A DNA stretch of 64,000 nt from Phlebiopsis flavidoalba (taxonomy: Eukaryota; Basidiomycota; Agaricomycetes; Polyporales; Phanerochaetaceae), in contig JAOCPU010000001.1 in assembly GCA_035772785.1 (NCBI GenBank), positions 310,001 through 374,000 on the forward strand. Direction: 5' to 3'. A program made the position numbers and the translations under genes. How positions within the stretch are numbered: position 1 is the first letter of the stretch; each line of letters starts with the position of its first letter. The notes beneath the pieces are model-generated. The model saw only the letters and a list, made by a program, of their open reading frames with translations, had not been told where the DNA came from and searched no databases. This document shows, piece after piece, positions 37,301 to 50,114 of the stretch.

Positions 37301-38405
37301 CCTTGACCCGATCGCTGGAACCTGCATGAGGCCGTGTTGCTGGTGCAGTTACCACTCCTATTTGCGCGTGCGGCAGGACGAAGAGAAGCGCAAGGAAAAA
37401 CACAAAGCTTAAGAAGCCCGGCCCTGAAAAAAAAAGGGGGGGGCATCCGGCTGTGGGAGTCAGGGTCGAGGTCCACAAACGACCATATGTCGGCAGCGGT
37501 CGCAAGGCTCGTGCTCTTCCGGCTATGCCCCGTGCTCTTCCTGCTTGACTTCTCCTGTATTTGAGTGTGGTCGCGCAGACGGCTTGAGGATATCATCACG
37601 CTCCTGTACGATTCGACGCTGGCCCCTCTCAACCCAGAGGCCGCCGGGGCGCTGAACCCTCGGGCGGAGACGTGACGTTCAAGCGCCGCTACGGCGTGCT
37701 ACGTGTTTCTCGCAAAAGGGTGGCCGCCGGACGTCTACCCTGCGGCGGCGTGGTTCGGGCAGCGCTCGTACGAACAACGACGCGAGGCGGTCGAAGCACC
37801 TGCCGCAGGGGGACTATCATCAACGAGCACTAAAACAATGAAGGTTATAAGGTAACCGCTATGCTTGCGCTCGAGCACCTATCCTCCAGGGACACCAACG
37901 CGCTCAGCATAATGGCGCATCCCAACGGCGCGCTCGTGCCGTCAGGGGCAGCAGCACCAGCAGCAAACGCCGCAAACAGCAGCAACCGCAGCAGCACCAG
38001 CTTCATCGCAGCCAGTCAACCACGGCATGGTGATAGCTGGAGGCGGTACGTATCGCCTCTCAGCGAAACGTGACCCCCACGCGATGAAACGCGCGAGACC
38101 CCGCGCATGCGCGGTGCGGTCGCTAATCCCGGCCGGCCCACGAATGGCAGAGTGGTAGTGAACATCCTTCGTATTCGCCCGAGCCCATCGGGCGGGAACG
38201 CATCTTTCGAACAGCTCGCGATGGCGTACGGCGGGCTTCCTCGAGGGCATGCCACATCAGACGATCTTCGACTGGGGTAAGCCGCTTGAGACTTTCTTAC
38301 CCTGTTGTTGGTTTGGCCTGGCTATGTATTGGTGGTGGGACAGGCTCGTGGGACATTTTTGCTTTGGCGCGCGATGAACCACGAGGCGGGCACGGGCATC
38401 ATTGA
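34321..38405 (+). CDS. Zn(II)2Cys6 fungal-specific transcription factor
   Basis: Nuclear regulator. The ATG at 34321 (CATCATGAG) gives MSDNSPPRGPFHPTRPPRSR, a long Pro/Ser/Tyr-rich region, then KKYTQSTDSHPR. The binuclear cluster is only partly readable: VINACDR-like, then RCDVLQDTDPPECQHCKHNT near 35400-35455, followed by CTFFLPITETRFRKQRLE near 35466-35515. Next comes a linker with HSSAMISSRTxENYDMR near 35720-35765. The fungal-specific TF domain (PF04082 type) follows: KVRISSDDV, VAAARRQVPQE, STASIVNLQSLLILAMCGD near 36140-36200, LGLHRAEAVKQ near 36345 and YGQPTMI near 36500. Later blocks are EHLKFALT and the Gln/Ala-rich tail; EGMPHQTIFDWG splices (GTAAGC...ACAG) to SWDIFALA, with TGA at 38403-38405. 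Targets unknown. Confidence 0.85.
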
Positions 38406-40740
38406 GCCGGGCGCGCGATTAATGCGTCGTACAAACGGCGCGCCGCCGCCGGGCCCCGATTTAGTATGTGGTCGTCGCGCGGCGAGGCGAGGCGAGGCAG
38501 AGCGGCCGGCAGGGAACCAGTTTCCTCGGTTCTTGTCGGAAAGTAATGCGTAGATCAGTTAGTGGTTGCGCTCGTCTGGTAGCTGCGGCCTCTATTTTTC
38601 CTTTTCTCCTCTTCTCCAAGTACCGTGACATTTAATCGTCCTTTTGCCCCATGTGGCTCCAGTAAGGTACCTCTGCTCTTGGTTTTTTTCCTTTTCTTTT
38701 CTTCTTTTTCATGTGTTTTAGTCACTTGCGAGGCGTCGATTTACACGAACTGGAACGCGCTTAGGGCAAATTAATTATGCCGTAATATCATGCTAAAGTG
38801 GAATCCCGCCTATGGGGACAGTTTTTTGGCACACCCAGGTCAGGGCTGTCCGTGGCCTGGCGTGGTCAGAGATCATGACCCTGTAGTCCAATTGTGTCCC
38901 GCCATCAGCCTGGCCTGTCTGGCCTTGTATGCCGAAGCGGAGATTGAGCGACGGCGTTACCCTCCTGTGCTTTGCCCTCAATAATCCACAACGGCGTTTC
39001 GCGCGCGTCCGAACGTTCACGTGCAGATTGATAGCTATAAAACTGGGGCAAAGCGATATACCACGCCCGCGGGGGGGCGATGATTGAAACGCGCGACTAG
39101 TGCTGCACCGAAGAAAGATTTGAGTGTGACGATGTTGGCTTCAGAAACAAAAGACTAAGAAGGATAGAACGGCATATATAGCTGAGGAGCGTAATACATG
39201 GCAGTATGTCCCAATCCTAGGGCGGCGAAATCATCGATACAGTTTGTTTACAAGAAAAGAGCGATTCCAGATTATGTCACTGGCAGGTGGCGTACCGTCA
39301 CGCCGTCCGAAGTAATCAAGTGCCGCAGAGTATCACCAACTCGACACTCCCGCACCCCATAATAGTACACCACAACTGTCAGCCCACAGCCGCCCATCCG
39401 GATGAACAGCGGGGATCGGAGAGACCCCGTCGCCCAATCCGGACGGCAGCAACGCCCTAGCGGGCGACGGAATCGGTACCCATAAGAATCCTCCGTCACA
39501 CCGCGGGCTGGTGGAACCAGACTTACGTGTCGGTTTCCTATATTTTCCTTGATTTATTTTATTTTTTTTCTTTTATGTTCCCTTTTCTTTTTTATTCTTT
39601 CCCTTTTGATTGTCCGCTTTCTGTCTAGCTTCCTTTAATTATTTTGCACTACTTACCCCCCATATTTGATTCGCAGTGCATACATTTTTGATTTCTTTTT
39701 TTTTGCGCAGGGCGGGGCGAGAGCTCCCCGCGGGAGTGTCGCGGGATCTGCGAGAAAACGGTGCAGTAACGTATCCCCCTCCCCGCTCCTAAATCGGACT
39801 GTGGCGGGGCGTTTTGGTGCGGCCCGCGGAGAGGGTGAAATGCAAAAAGATAGACGTGTGCGAAAACATGTGAACTGCGAGCGCGCGTTTCAGTCGGTGC
39901 AAAGCGCATCGGGAGCTTGAGAGTTGTACACTCGGTGTCGTCGTCCTGGCTGTCCAACGTACCTTCGGGTGCGCTGGCGTTTTTTCGATGTGCTTGTTGC
40001 GGGTCGCGGGAGTCCGGTGCGGTCCGGTCTAGCGCTAAAAAGAAAAAATGAGGCGCTATTTTTGGTTGCCAACCCCCATCATGGAAGGCGAGGCGGTATT
40101 ATTTGGACTTGCCTTCTTTTCCGTTTGCCGAGACAAGGAGTATTGGGGTCATTGACTAGATAAAAAGCTTGTTGTGGGGTGGGGGGGGAGTGCTATCTCT
40201 GTAACCATTTCTCATAAACGAGCCGAATTGAGGAAATTGAACCGCTCTACAGGAACCCTAGGGGAAAATGCCCCATCCAACGCGTCACAATTGGTCTACG
40301 ATCGCGGTGGGTGAAGACCCACGAGGCCCTCTCTTCGTCAAGCCCCATAATAGTTCATGTTTCTAACAGACCGGCCTGAAATATTCAACTTTTGTTCACT
40401 TTGCATGAGTGCGGATTCCATTATCATCTGTTTTTTAGAGCTACGATGAACTGCCCAACCAGCATTACGGGCTTGACCGGATTGATCTGTACCTCGCAAT
40501 AGCTGGAGTCAGGAACAGGTTTGATCCTGGAAAACCTGGGAAAGTATTAGCACCACCAAAGTCTGCAACCGACCATTGAGCAAGAGTACTGTATACATTC
40601 CACACATGATGATTGAACACTTCGAGCTCCTAACATACTGGCGCTGAAGCATCAATTGCTTTTCCGTGGCCGCTCAAACTCCTGCAAGCAATTCTGCATA
40701 AAAGCCATGCTCGATGAGTCGAGATAGACAGCTGACAGCG
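38406..40740. other. gene-poor stretch
   Basis: No recognisable gene in 2.3 kb. Pyrimidine-rich runs at 38590-38720 and 39540-39640 (T-rich, C/T-only stretches) look like 3' UTR or low-complexity spacer. A minus stretch at 39272-39499 (75 codons) and plus stretches at 39666-39920 have no family resemblance. Confidence 0.5.
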
Positions 40741-40759
40741 GCATGGTACCCCCCAGTAC

Positions 40760-41723
40760 GTGCAGAAAGGAATCAATTCCCTAGTTTGCAATACCTGCCG
40801 AGCTACAGCCTTCTTCCGTCAGCTTCGTTCCGACGTGCTTTCATTTTCGGTTCAGCGTGATCAACGCGTTCAAGTCCCCAAAGTGAGCAAGAATTTGACA
40901 GACAATAACATCGTGTACCGCACTCATCCTAGCGCCAGACAGATTTTTGCCCTCCGTCCGTTAATCCCAATACCTTGCTGCCCTTGGAAGGCGTGCATTT
41001 AATTCCCGTCACAAAGCTCCTGCAAAAAATCGGAATGCAGTCTGGTCTTATGGGTGACCCGCATACGCAATTTGAGTGACGTTCCATAGGAACGGTGATG
41101 AACGCTCTGCGTCGTCTCGGCGACCTCCATTTGGACGTCTCCCGGGCTCTTTGTGCCTCAGCTTCGAGTGCTCGACCGTAGCGGAGCACGTCCACAGCCC
41201 ACCTTGAGACGGTTGTGTAGTGTGCCGCGGGTGGTCCATCTACGCATCATCAGCGCTCGCAAGATCCGTACGTTCGATGAGTGGGAAGCGACCGAAGCGC
41301 ATACCGGTAAACCGTGCGCCATTAGAACTCCTGCTGTGAATAGACGGCACCTCTGTTCACGCACGGAAATCTTTAGGCATGCGTGCTTTTACTGGTTCAA
41401 CCCAAATCTCGATGCACGCGGGTTCGAAGTACCATATTGGATGCAGAGTCCGTGGCACGTGAATGGTGTGCATTTGCACGGGCAACGGTTGGAACGCACT
41501 GATCCAGCCCGACGGCCCGGTTGAGCGGCATCGCTGGAACACGTTAGGCGGGCGCTCAGATGTTAGTCGCGAGCTCGTCTGCACGACTGATGCCGAAACG
41601 ACGCGGTTGCGAGCGACTCGTATCGGCTCGCGCTCTGCCGTTGGGTTGTGTGTATGTCGTAGCTTTTCTGGCTTCCGTACCAGGGAGAACAAGGTGCCGG
41701 ACATGCTGGTGAGTCTATTTTAA
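40760..41723 (+). CDS. unidentified open stretches, possible gene
   Basis: Overlapping plus-strand stretches at 40760-41002 (80 codons), 41153-41524 (123 codons) and 41463-41723 (86 codons) contain IRTFDEWEATEAHTG and CFYWFNPNLDARGFEV. Residue use looks more protein-like than in the flanks, and an F-box/LRR protein is possible, but no motif is decisive. A 115-codon minus stretch at 41357-41704 overlaps. Strand itself is uncertain. Confidence 0.25.
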
Positions 41724-43460
41724 TGAGTAGGGGCTTTTGTTACGGCGCCTGATTAGGTTTATGGGGGAGATCAGTGGCGGAGTCAATCTTATATGCTTTG
41801 TGAGAATATGATCCCTAAGATGGCAGATGGATATAAGATTAGATGCAACGAATTCGGTCGTCAACCGATGTGGGAACGATAGAGATGGAGATTTCTGCAT
41901 TGGATACTGGACGGAGATTTAGTATGTCGGATTGTACGAACCCAGCCCCACACCAGGTGGAACAGTGAGGTTGGGGACAGCGTCAGAGTTGGAGAGGCGG
42001 GGCCGGAGACCATCTAATACGCACAAACCCGTCAGGCAAGCCTCAGCTGGATTAGAAAGTCGTTTCCAATTGGCCACCATGAGGATGTCGCACAGACTTA
42101 GCAGCGACGAGACGAGAATCCATCTTTTTTTACTTGCCGTCTACACTTGGTTCGAAACGAACGCTGGACTCATTCCCCCTTCCCGCGATTGGCTCGTCAA
42201 AGTCCCCGTTTCTTATCGACATTTTATACAGTGCAACAACACGTAGCAAACACATGGAATTCAACCTCCGAGACCGCATCGTCTTGACCTATCGTGTCTC
42301 CAATGTTTGGGCATTAACTTTTCCAAATGGGCGCCCGGTCGATTCGCTGTGGAGATCCTCCGCCCGGGACCGATTGTTGCCTCGCGATCCTATCAACTGT
42401 ATAATAATTGTTTCTAAACATCAGGCCTATTCACACAAGCCCGCTCGTGAGGTCCATCACGAAGCAGCGAATCAAAGCGCAACGTACACGCTATATTATA
42501 CACATGCTATTCCCAACGACAAGAATTTTTGAACTAACAAACTGACAACTGCACGCGTTCCTGCGTCGTTCCTGCGATATTACATACTCAGTCGGGACTC
42601 GGGGTGGTACTCCCGGGGCGAACGGCCGGAGAGCACATAAGTCGCCTCGCGAGCTCCAGAAAGCAAGTGTCTGTGGCCGTTGATGTCGAGACCTCGAACT
42701 TGACTTGCCCGAGACGCGGTGTGATGCCTTGCGGTTTACGGTTAGTCGAGCTAACCTGTCTCTATCTGTGGACCTTTGTCCCTTTTGTTCGTTTAGAGTT
42801 CTTGAAGGTTTCTGCTGTACTTACTTGCGAAATGTGAGCTGTAGAACGTGCATGAGTGAAAGAACGAGATAACTCGTGCGTGCCGCGGCATGGACCGCGG
42901 GTGGGAGAACGGATGATTCGGATTAGCGTGCGGGGTTGCGGGCAGTAGTTTTTGATCGTTCTGATGCTAGGGGGGGGGTTGAGAGGGGAGGGTTTTTGTT
43001 GACAACTTGGGTTCTTCTTCCGCCCTATGCTCTTTAGCAGATTCTCTGCTGTGTTACTGTTGCTCTCACCACTCGCTTCACATGAAAGCCTGCAGGGTCG
43101 AACGCAATTTTTTGACAAAAACATATACTAGTCGAGGATTTACACGTCAATTTCTCGTCCATTTATTCCGACAATTGAACCCACCACTCCGTGAATTTTA
43201 TAGAGAGCGTGCGCCGGCGGGCGTCGGGAGCAATGTTCGGGGAGGGACGCCGGACGTGATGGGTGCGTCGCCGCGTGGCAGGGTTTTGAACAGAAAGCGG
43301 CCAGCACCTTCGTTAAAATATGTCGCGTCTTCGTACATGGTGTGTGTATGTGTTTTGAAGACTCTTCTAGTCTAGTCCTCTCCTAATCTTCTTTCTTCCA
43401 TACCTCACGCTGGCGTAGAATACCACCTCCCCAGCATCTCCCCCATCTCGTCCCATTACC
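41724..43460. other. no supported gene
   Basis: Plus stretch 42134-42532 and minus stretch 42762-43124 are over 100 codons long but match nothing. The last 150 bp are the pyrimidine-rich upstream region of the LIM gene. Confidence 0.45.
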
Positions 43461-46378
43461 ATGTCCCAGTCTCTGGCAGGTTGCGGGTCCTGAGCCCGGC
43501 CGCATTTCCCAGATATTGCCAGCGGTCAAGTGTTTCAACATGCCACGCAGAACCTGTTCCATCGCAGAACTCGGCGACATAAATCATGAATTGGTGCCCC
43601 TCCACCTATGCCCGCGAGCAACCCCCAAGCCCCCCCATGTCTCCCACCTCGCCACATTCTTTCAACAAAAGTATCAGAAGCTCATTTCTAGTCAAAACTC
43701 AAAGCACCATTCTTGTCCTCTCCAGCCTATCCAAGCTCCCCTCTAACGTGCGCTGCCTCCGTCCCTCCTCGTCAGAACAATCCACCCCCTCCTCAGAGAG
43801 CATCGAGCACACTCGCCCGAGGCATCCTCGCAACGACGCCCGCTCTGTCGCGTCCCCTGGAACGTACCTAACGCGCAAGGTCGACGCCCGTGAACGCGTA
43901 CTCGAGCCCATTGGCGCGTGAGTCTTCACTCACAAGCATCCAAAGTAGCGTTCCCCTCTCGCAGCGGCTCCGCGGACTTGTCTCCACGAGCAGGGCCCCG
44001 ACTTCAGCACCCGCGCACGCCTTCGCCGCGGGTACCGTCGCCGCTATCCCTTCGTCACCACCCCTCAGAACCTACACCGGCTTCGATGCCCGCGTCCTGC
44101 ACCAAACCGAACATCATCCGAGCCTACGAGGTACATGTCCTCTGCGGCCGCGCGGGGCACCGTCCGACGCTGCGAGCATGCGTTGTGCGCCGCCCGCCTG
44201 CACAAACACCATCTGCAGCAAGCATGGCGTGGTATGCGCGCCTGCGCGAACACCCTCTGCAGCAAGCATGCGTGGTGCACGTTTGATCTCCCGCTGCTTG
44301 TTGCGTCCCGCCAGCATTATATCGAAGCCACAATTGCCACCACCCCACCACTGGCGGGCCTACCAATGGCGAATACAGCTCCATTACGCCGCGTGTGCAT
44401 CGACAAACGTCCCCGGGCCGGAGCCCAATCTCCATCTACGCACACGTCTCGTCCACAAGCAGGACCCTCACGCGGACCTCCTCTCAACGTGAACGTGAAC
44501 GTCGGCCAAGCCCTCCGATTCCAGTGGGCGGACTGCTCTTCACCTGCACCTTCAGTCCGCAGGGGCCAGTGTGGGATGATAAACACTCAGATAGGTGCGG
44601 CTCTGGCGGGTATGTGCGGGGAGTAGGCAGACGCGGTTTTGCGGCGGCAGACGCTGCGCCGCGGCGATGTTTTCGCGCACGACTGTGGGCTATGCAGCCG
44701 AGCCCCACAAGAGTGCAACATCCACCGGCCTTTCCATTTTGCAGGCCGATGACGCCGTGGGGCTCGATGGAACGTGATCGCGCGAATGCACCGCGGTATC
44801 TCGATATATCATAAGCCGCGGTTCAATGCATGTGGAGTTTGAATTCTTTTGCGTGGTGTAATGAACATAACTCATCTGAAATTGTGATAGGTTCGGCACA
44901 CACACCACCCCTTTCGCCGGGATCGAACGAGCTCGGCGCACGTCTCGCCACGCTCGGGAGGCTCGCCTCTGTCCGCGGAGCATCCCCTCGCCGCACGACG
45001 GTCGCAACGAGCGTCACACCGACAGGGCAGCCAGCCATCGCGCGCACAACAGCCTCACCCACTGGAGCGTGTTGGTAGCATCATTTCGCTCCGTGCGAGA
45101 CCGCGTACTTCCGCCACAGTGCTGAACCACCCAAGGGTCCCTCTCCCCGCGACAAACCCAGCACGCCCTCGCTGGCCATTCTTTTGAAAAGCTCAAGACA
45201 AGGTTCCCCCGCTGGAAACTAAGTCGGCCCCACTCCCGCAGACGTAATCCCCACTATCACCCGATGAATCCGAGTTCGAAGGCCTCGCATACGCAGACGA
45301 CGACTGATGAGGAGTTCCAAGCCCGAAACCCGACGACACTCGCTCAGCGATGCCGCGTCCCGCTTACCCCTCCGTCTACACGCCACGACCCACATTTTAC
45401 GCTCGCGCGTATTCCTCGTGGCCAGCTCCAGCTCCGGCGTCACCTCGCCGCGCCCCTCCCGCTCGGACGAAGTCTCTCACAATCGACCGCCTCAACACTC
45501 GCAGCCCCACCCGCGCGCACACACCCCGCCAAAGTCGACCATGCGCACTCAGACCGCGCAATGGAGACCGCTCTTCGAGGAGGACGGACGCGCCCGCGAC
45601 GGACGACGCGCACCGCGAGAGCATAGCGCCCGGAAGCTCCCCGGTGCGGAGCGCACCACGAGTCCGGTGGCTGCGTCCCGAGAGCCGCCGGCGCGGCGCT
45701 CGCGCACAAGGAGCTGTCTTTCGTGTGCGCGGGTGATTGAGGACGGGCGGTGGATCCAGATGGAGGGGGGGCGGGTGATGGTGCGATCGGGTTGCTGGAA
45801 GAACATGTATTTGCCCAAGGTGCGCTCGTCCGTTGTGCTGTGTTTTAGTATTCACGGAGCTGACAAGCGGTGCAGTGACGGCGGTGTAACCTTTACGATC
45901 GAGAGAAAAACACGCCGTGTCGTCCATCGACGGCCAGACTCAATGGCAAGTACCACGCGACTGCTTCAACTGCCACACCTGCCCACCGTACGACTCTTCC
46001 CCTCCCTCTCCATCGCAGCACTTGACACACCACGAACAAGAAAACAAACCCTTCCCGGACAAGACTTTCACGGTCCTCGGACGGACAAACGCCCTTCTGC
46101 GAATACCACTACCACGAAGAGCGAACCGCTCGCTGTGTGCCGCCGCCTCGTGCGGCATGCCCATCGATGGGGCCCCTGCGCCGTCGCGTGGCCAGCCGGT
46201 GCGCGGTACCACCCCCGAGCATTTTCTCTGCGAGCACCCGCGTTGCGCGGAGCGGCTCGTCGATTACTGGGAGGTCGACGGACGCGTATTCTGCGACCGC
46301 CATGCGGGTGGTGCGGGCGGCGAGGACGACGATGATGAGCCCCCGCGCGCGACGAAGCGCAAGACGATGATTTATTGA
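43461..46378 (+). CDS. LIM-domain protein
   Basis: Zinc-binding scaffold protein, probably cytoskeletal or signalling. The start at 43461 gives MSQSLAGCG, then RISQILPAVKC and IAELGDI, a Cys-containing N-terminal block of Agaricomycete LIM proteins. Long Ser/Pro/Thr-rich disorder follows (STPSSESIEHTRPRH near 43785-43825; NAYSSPLARESSLTS near 43890-43935). LIM modules lie at the C-terminus: an SCARVIEDGRWIQMEGGRV stretch near 45720-45775, then AVSSIDGQ...DCFNCHTC near 45915-45985, PFPDKTF and NRSLCAAASCGMPI near 46120-46165. CEHPRCAERLVDYWEVDGR precedes VFCDRHAGG. It ends in KRKTMIY with TGA at 46376-46378. Middle LIM modules (44500-45250) are hard to read. Several indels. Confidence 0.75.
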
Positions 46379-46812
46379 TCTTGCAGGTGCTGGACATGTG
46401 GGCTAGGTGGGCGCTTTCTGCCCGCGATTTGTGTCTTTCGGTTTTCGGTCTTCTCTCGTCTTACACACGGACATTTGTATTCACCTCACGGATTTTCCCC
46501 CTTGGACGCGATCCCCGCTACTCCCCCGTTCCTTGCTTCGTATCCGCAGAACACCTCGTGTAATATTTCGCCTTTGTTTTGTGAGCATTCTCTGGGACAC
46601 TTACTATTACTCCTCCTACAACTATTACTACTTATTACCGTGTGGATGGTTCTCATTCTTCTCCTCTTCTCAAAGATTGCATTTGTATAGTACCCCCGTC
46701 ACTCACTTCTCCGATATACCCCCACCAATCTACTCACAACGTACTAGGAAAATACTATTGGTCTTTTCGCATTATCTCAGTCGCTCGGACAGTGGGTTTG
46801 CGGCGCAAGATG
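46379..46812. other. convergent 3' region of LIM gene and CAB4
   Basis: Pyrimidine-rich, A+T-richer DNA with no coding pattern, 434 bp between two stop codons of converging genes. Expected to hold both 3' UTRs. Confidence 0.55.
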
Positions 46813-48047
46813 TTATGATTGTGATTTGGCACGCTGCTCTACGATCCATTCGCGGATAAATGTGCTACTCATCTTCGTCTTGCGCAGCGCGTCGGCGTCC
46901 TCTGCATCGAGATTGAACTCGGTTGGCGAGATGATGACGTCAATGACAAACGTCTCGAGCGGCGAAAGGCCCGTTTCTCCCTCCGGATCTTCTCAACTAC
47001 AGCCAAAATCAGATACTGTCACAAAGCCACTTTCGCCCACACACAAGCTGACATCCCTACAAAAATCAGAGCACTGGCAGCAGCACCATTCAGAGCCGTC
47101 TCCTTACTCACAACCAGAGCCTGTACATCCGGGTCCCACCCCGTCGGGCCCGCCACGCGTCCGTGAGCGGGACAAGGTCGTACTCGAGACCGGGCTTGAA
47201 CAGCTCGAGGAATGCACGCGTGCGCGCGATGCGCTCGGGGAGCGGCTCGAGCACGTCCCGGTTCGCCGCCTTCTTCTGCAGCAGGCGGTCATCTGTGGCG
47301 GCGTCAAGCTCCGTCTGTGTGTGCACGCGCGGGAGGGGGCGAGCAGTGTACCTGTCATCCCGACGATCAGCTTCCCCACGCTGCGTGATCCATGCGGCCA
47401 TACTCAGCAGGATCTTGTGGCCTGAGTGCAGGTGGTCGAATGTCCCGCCGAGGGCGGTCACTGGGTAGAAGAGGGCTAGGGTAGGGGTCGGGCTGTGGAC
47501 GTTGGGGGTCTTCGGTGGTGGGTTTGGGCGTGTCTAGAGTCGACGAGAGGTTGTATTGTCCGAGTTTGAGTCTCTAATGGGAGTCTTGGGCTCGTAGTTG
47601 CCCACTGTTTCATATCATGAGCACAGGGCACGATTATAGAAAAGAACACTTGGACATACCCCGGTAGATGACCTCGACATCCGCGGTCACGTATTGTTGC
47701 AGAGGATCATCCTCGCCTTTCAGCAAGACATCAACGTCCATCAATATTTTGCCCATTTCCTGGGACACCTTGGTAGCCTGAACGTATACATATGTAAGTA
47801 CGCGCTGCACGTCTTGAAACCCGCTCCTCGTGCCAAGCGCGTGGGCCGCCCACTGTCTCTATCCCGTCGCCGATCGGCATTGAATAGCGGCGATACAAGT
47901 ACGATCCGCAACGCCTGGGCGGTCTTCGCAGCGGCGACAGCTACGGGGCCCGCAAGGTGATACGGGACGGTGTCGACGGTTGTCGAGCGCGGCGAGCAGG
48001 AGGGCGCGGTCGGCGTGGTCGCCATGATCTTCGGCTGTGGCAGTCAT
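46813..48047 (-). CDS. CAB4: pantetheine-phosphate adenylyltransferase
   Basis: Fourth step of CoA synthesis: ATP plus 4'-phosphopantetheine gives dephospho-CoA. The proposed start at 48047 gives MTATAEDHGDHADRALLLAA, then in the next frame AAKTAQALRIVLVSPLFNAD near 47870-47940. A DVDVLLKGEDD-type block lies near 47700-47740, followed by an intron. ALGGTFDHLHSGHKILLSMA at 47400-47460 carries the H-x-G-H nucleotide-binding motif of the cytidylyltransferase fold, then AAWITQR. KLIVGMT and LLQKKANRDVLEPLPERIAR-like residues follow near 47230-47290, and FLELFKPGLEYDLVPL near 47170-47220. The C-terminal KTKMSSTFIREWIVEQ holds the S-S-T-x-I-R element, with TAA at 46813-46815. Divergent from the gene at 48273. 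Confidence 0.9.
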
Positions 48048-48215
48048 CGCTGCGATGACGGCAGCGATAATTGGGACCCACAAGCGTGACGGGGTCCTCG
48101 GTGTGACGGTGTGTGACGCGCCTGCTGCTCTCGTTCCTGGCCTCCACCGCAGCGCACAGTGCCCCACCCTCTGCGTTCGCTGTGGGACGCGACGTCGGGA
48201 TATCTCATCTCACTG

Positions 48216-48223
48216 TATATATA
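48216..48223 (+). promoter_or_regulatory. TATATATA in the CAB4 / membrane-protein divergent promoter
   Basis: Palindromic TATATATA, 50 bp upstream of the ATG at 48273 and about 170 bp upstream of the opposite start at 48047. It could serve either direction; distance favours the plus gene. Confidence 0.4.
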
Positions 48224-48272
48224 CTGACTGATTTTAACGACATATTAACGACCCTTTACGACTTACGCCAGG

Positions 48273-50114
48273 ATGTTTCCCACTCGTCTCGAAACGCCGC
48301 CTCCTGCTTCTCGCTTCCGCCGACCTTGGTCTCCAGAACCTTTTGACCCAAATCCCACCCGTACTGCAGGTGAAGGTGCCATCTACACTACACATGGCTT
48401 TCAACAGCGACAAGAGCCCTCGGATGCGAGTGTGGAAGCTCTCGATCTCGCCGACTATACTAGGACATTGGCACAGAGCCATAACACTCGTAACGTCCCT
48501 GTCTTCCAGCCTGTCTTTCAAGCCTATGATTCGTATCCTCCATCCCCCTCAGTCTCTAAGACCTCTGTCCGTCCGAGACTCTTTCTCGCCTCCTCCAGTC
48601 CTATCTCCATCGTCAGATGCTTCACATGGGTCCTATACACCCAGTCGTTCTCATCACCGTCCATTCTCTCTTCCCCCACCCATAACGAGCCTTCCAGAAC
48701 GGTACAATGCACTTCAGAGTCACCAATCTCTTTCTCAATCAAGCCGCTCAAGCCATCCTGCCCACAACGACAACGACCCTCTGCTCACCCCTCCAGACCT
48801 CGACCAAGAAGTGGACATAACCCAGTTCCCCAAGTTCGCCCGCGGATGGTACAAAAATCCGCGAGCGGGCTACTTCGAGTCCAAGTCTCCCTATGCATCA
48901 CCAGAAGTTGATCCATTTGACCCAGCGTACGAGCACGGCTCTCTCCCGACGCTTCCGCAGTACTCCTCGCCCCATCTACCTTCGCACGCGTCGACGCGGT
49001 CGTCTCGGGATCTCGTCCCGTGGGGACCAGAACCTGGAGACGGCATGCCCGTCGATCCTGAGGTGAAGGCGGAACGCATGCGCATTCTTGAACGCGAGTT
49101 TGGCGAGAAGGCTGTCGCCAGGGACGTGGACGAGGAGCACAGAGTCGGCAGCGTGGACACCAAGGGCCGCTTGATCACGGAGGGCCCTAAGAAGCGTACA
49201 GCTGTACGAGTCTTTGCAGTGCTTCTTGCGCTCCTCGCTGCTGGCTCTGGGATTTACTCTGCTGCTGTATGTGCCATTGTTGCGAGTTTTCCGTTTGGAT
49301 CCTGATTGATGCTTTAGTTCATCAAAACGTCGTCTCCTCCTCCCCCTCCTGCGGGCAAGCCGCAAGCATACGTCCTCTATGTTGTGTTTCTGTTGTCACC
49401 TTTTCTTCTCACCACCTGGCTATTCGTTGTTCAACCCACATGCTGCAACTCTCGCAGTCGCAAAGCATCAGGGCCCTTCACTGAGGGGCCAGGCGGCATG
49501 ATGGTACTTGCCTGTTCCGGGGATGCCAGGAGGAAAGAAAGCAAAAAAGGGGTAAAAAGGAAAAGGAGGACCGTTGGGGGAAAGCGTCCAGGTCAACCTC
49601 ATCGTTGATCCTGGTATGTTTGGTGGGCGTCGGGATGACGAGTATTCTGAAGAGGATGGAGAGGACGAGTCGGAATATACCATCCCGGGATCATTTGGCG
49701 GCCGTTCGCGTGACAGGCGCAAGAGGGGGAAACGGAGGGGTCCTTTGTGTTCGCCGGGACTCGCTCTCGAGGCCGAGAGTGGAAGGAGGCGAGGAAGCGG
49801 ATGTCAAGTGGTACGCGACTGTGGACGCTGGTCATGCTCCTCGTGTGGGGCGCGCTTTTCGTGTACATCCTCCTCGGGGTATAACGGTTGTGCCTAGCGG
49901 GAAGTTTTGATGGCTGGTGAGTCGCCCCATGACCAATTTCACACGACCGCAACAGCCTAAAACTCATCCAATTCATAGGTGTGTATGCATACAATCTCGC
50001 CATCCGGGCATACTGCCTGACGTTGCGTTTCTGTGCTTCGCCTTCGGGTTGAGCCTCTTCTTTGACGTAAAGGATCTGCATGCGAGCAAGGCTTCTCCAA
50101 GGACACGGACATGA
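48273..50114 (+). CDS. conserved basidiomycete multi-pass membrane protein
   Basis: The start at 48273 gives MFPTRLETPPPASRFRRPWS. The first 200 residues are Ser/Pro-rich; an indel near 48560-48600 moves the open frame, after which LLTPPDLDQEVDITQFPKFA and ARGWYKNPRAGYFESKSP are read. A charged stretch (ILEREFGEKAVARDVDEEH) leads to a first membrane helix near 49205-49290 (VFAVLLALLAAGSGIYSAA). Helix two is VLYVVFLLSPFLLTTWLFVV near 49373-49430. An acidic/basic cytosolic loop follows (DDEYSEEDGEDESEYTIPG near 49635-49690). The last helices lie near 49815-49890 and 49985-50075, with the tail DVKDLHASKASPRTRT ending at 50112-50114. Pattern suits a four-helix protein conserved in Agaricomycetes; role unknown. 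Confidence 0.65.

Noticed and set aside
45307..46335. 342-codon plus stretch, and minus stretches, over the LIM gene
   Set aside because: The LIM motifs lie in other frames; the long stretch crosses real exons and introns out of frame for much of its length.
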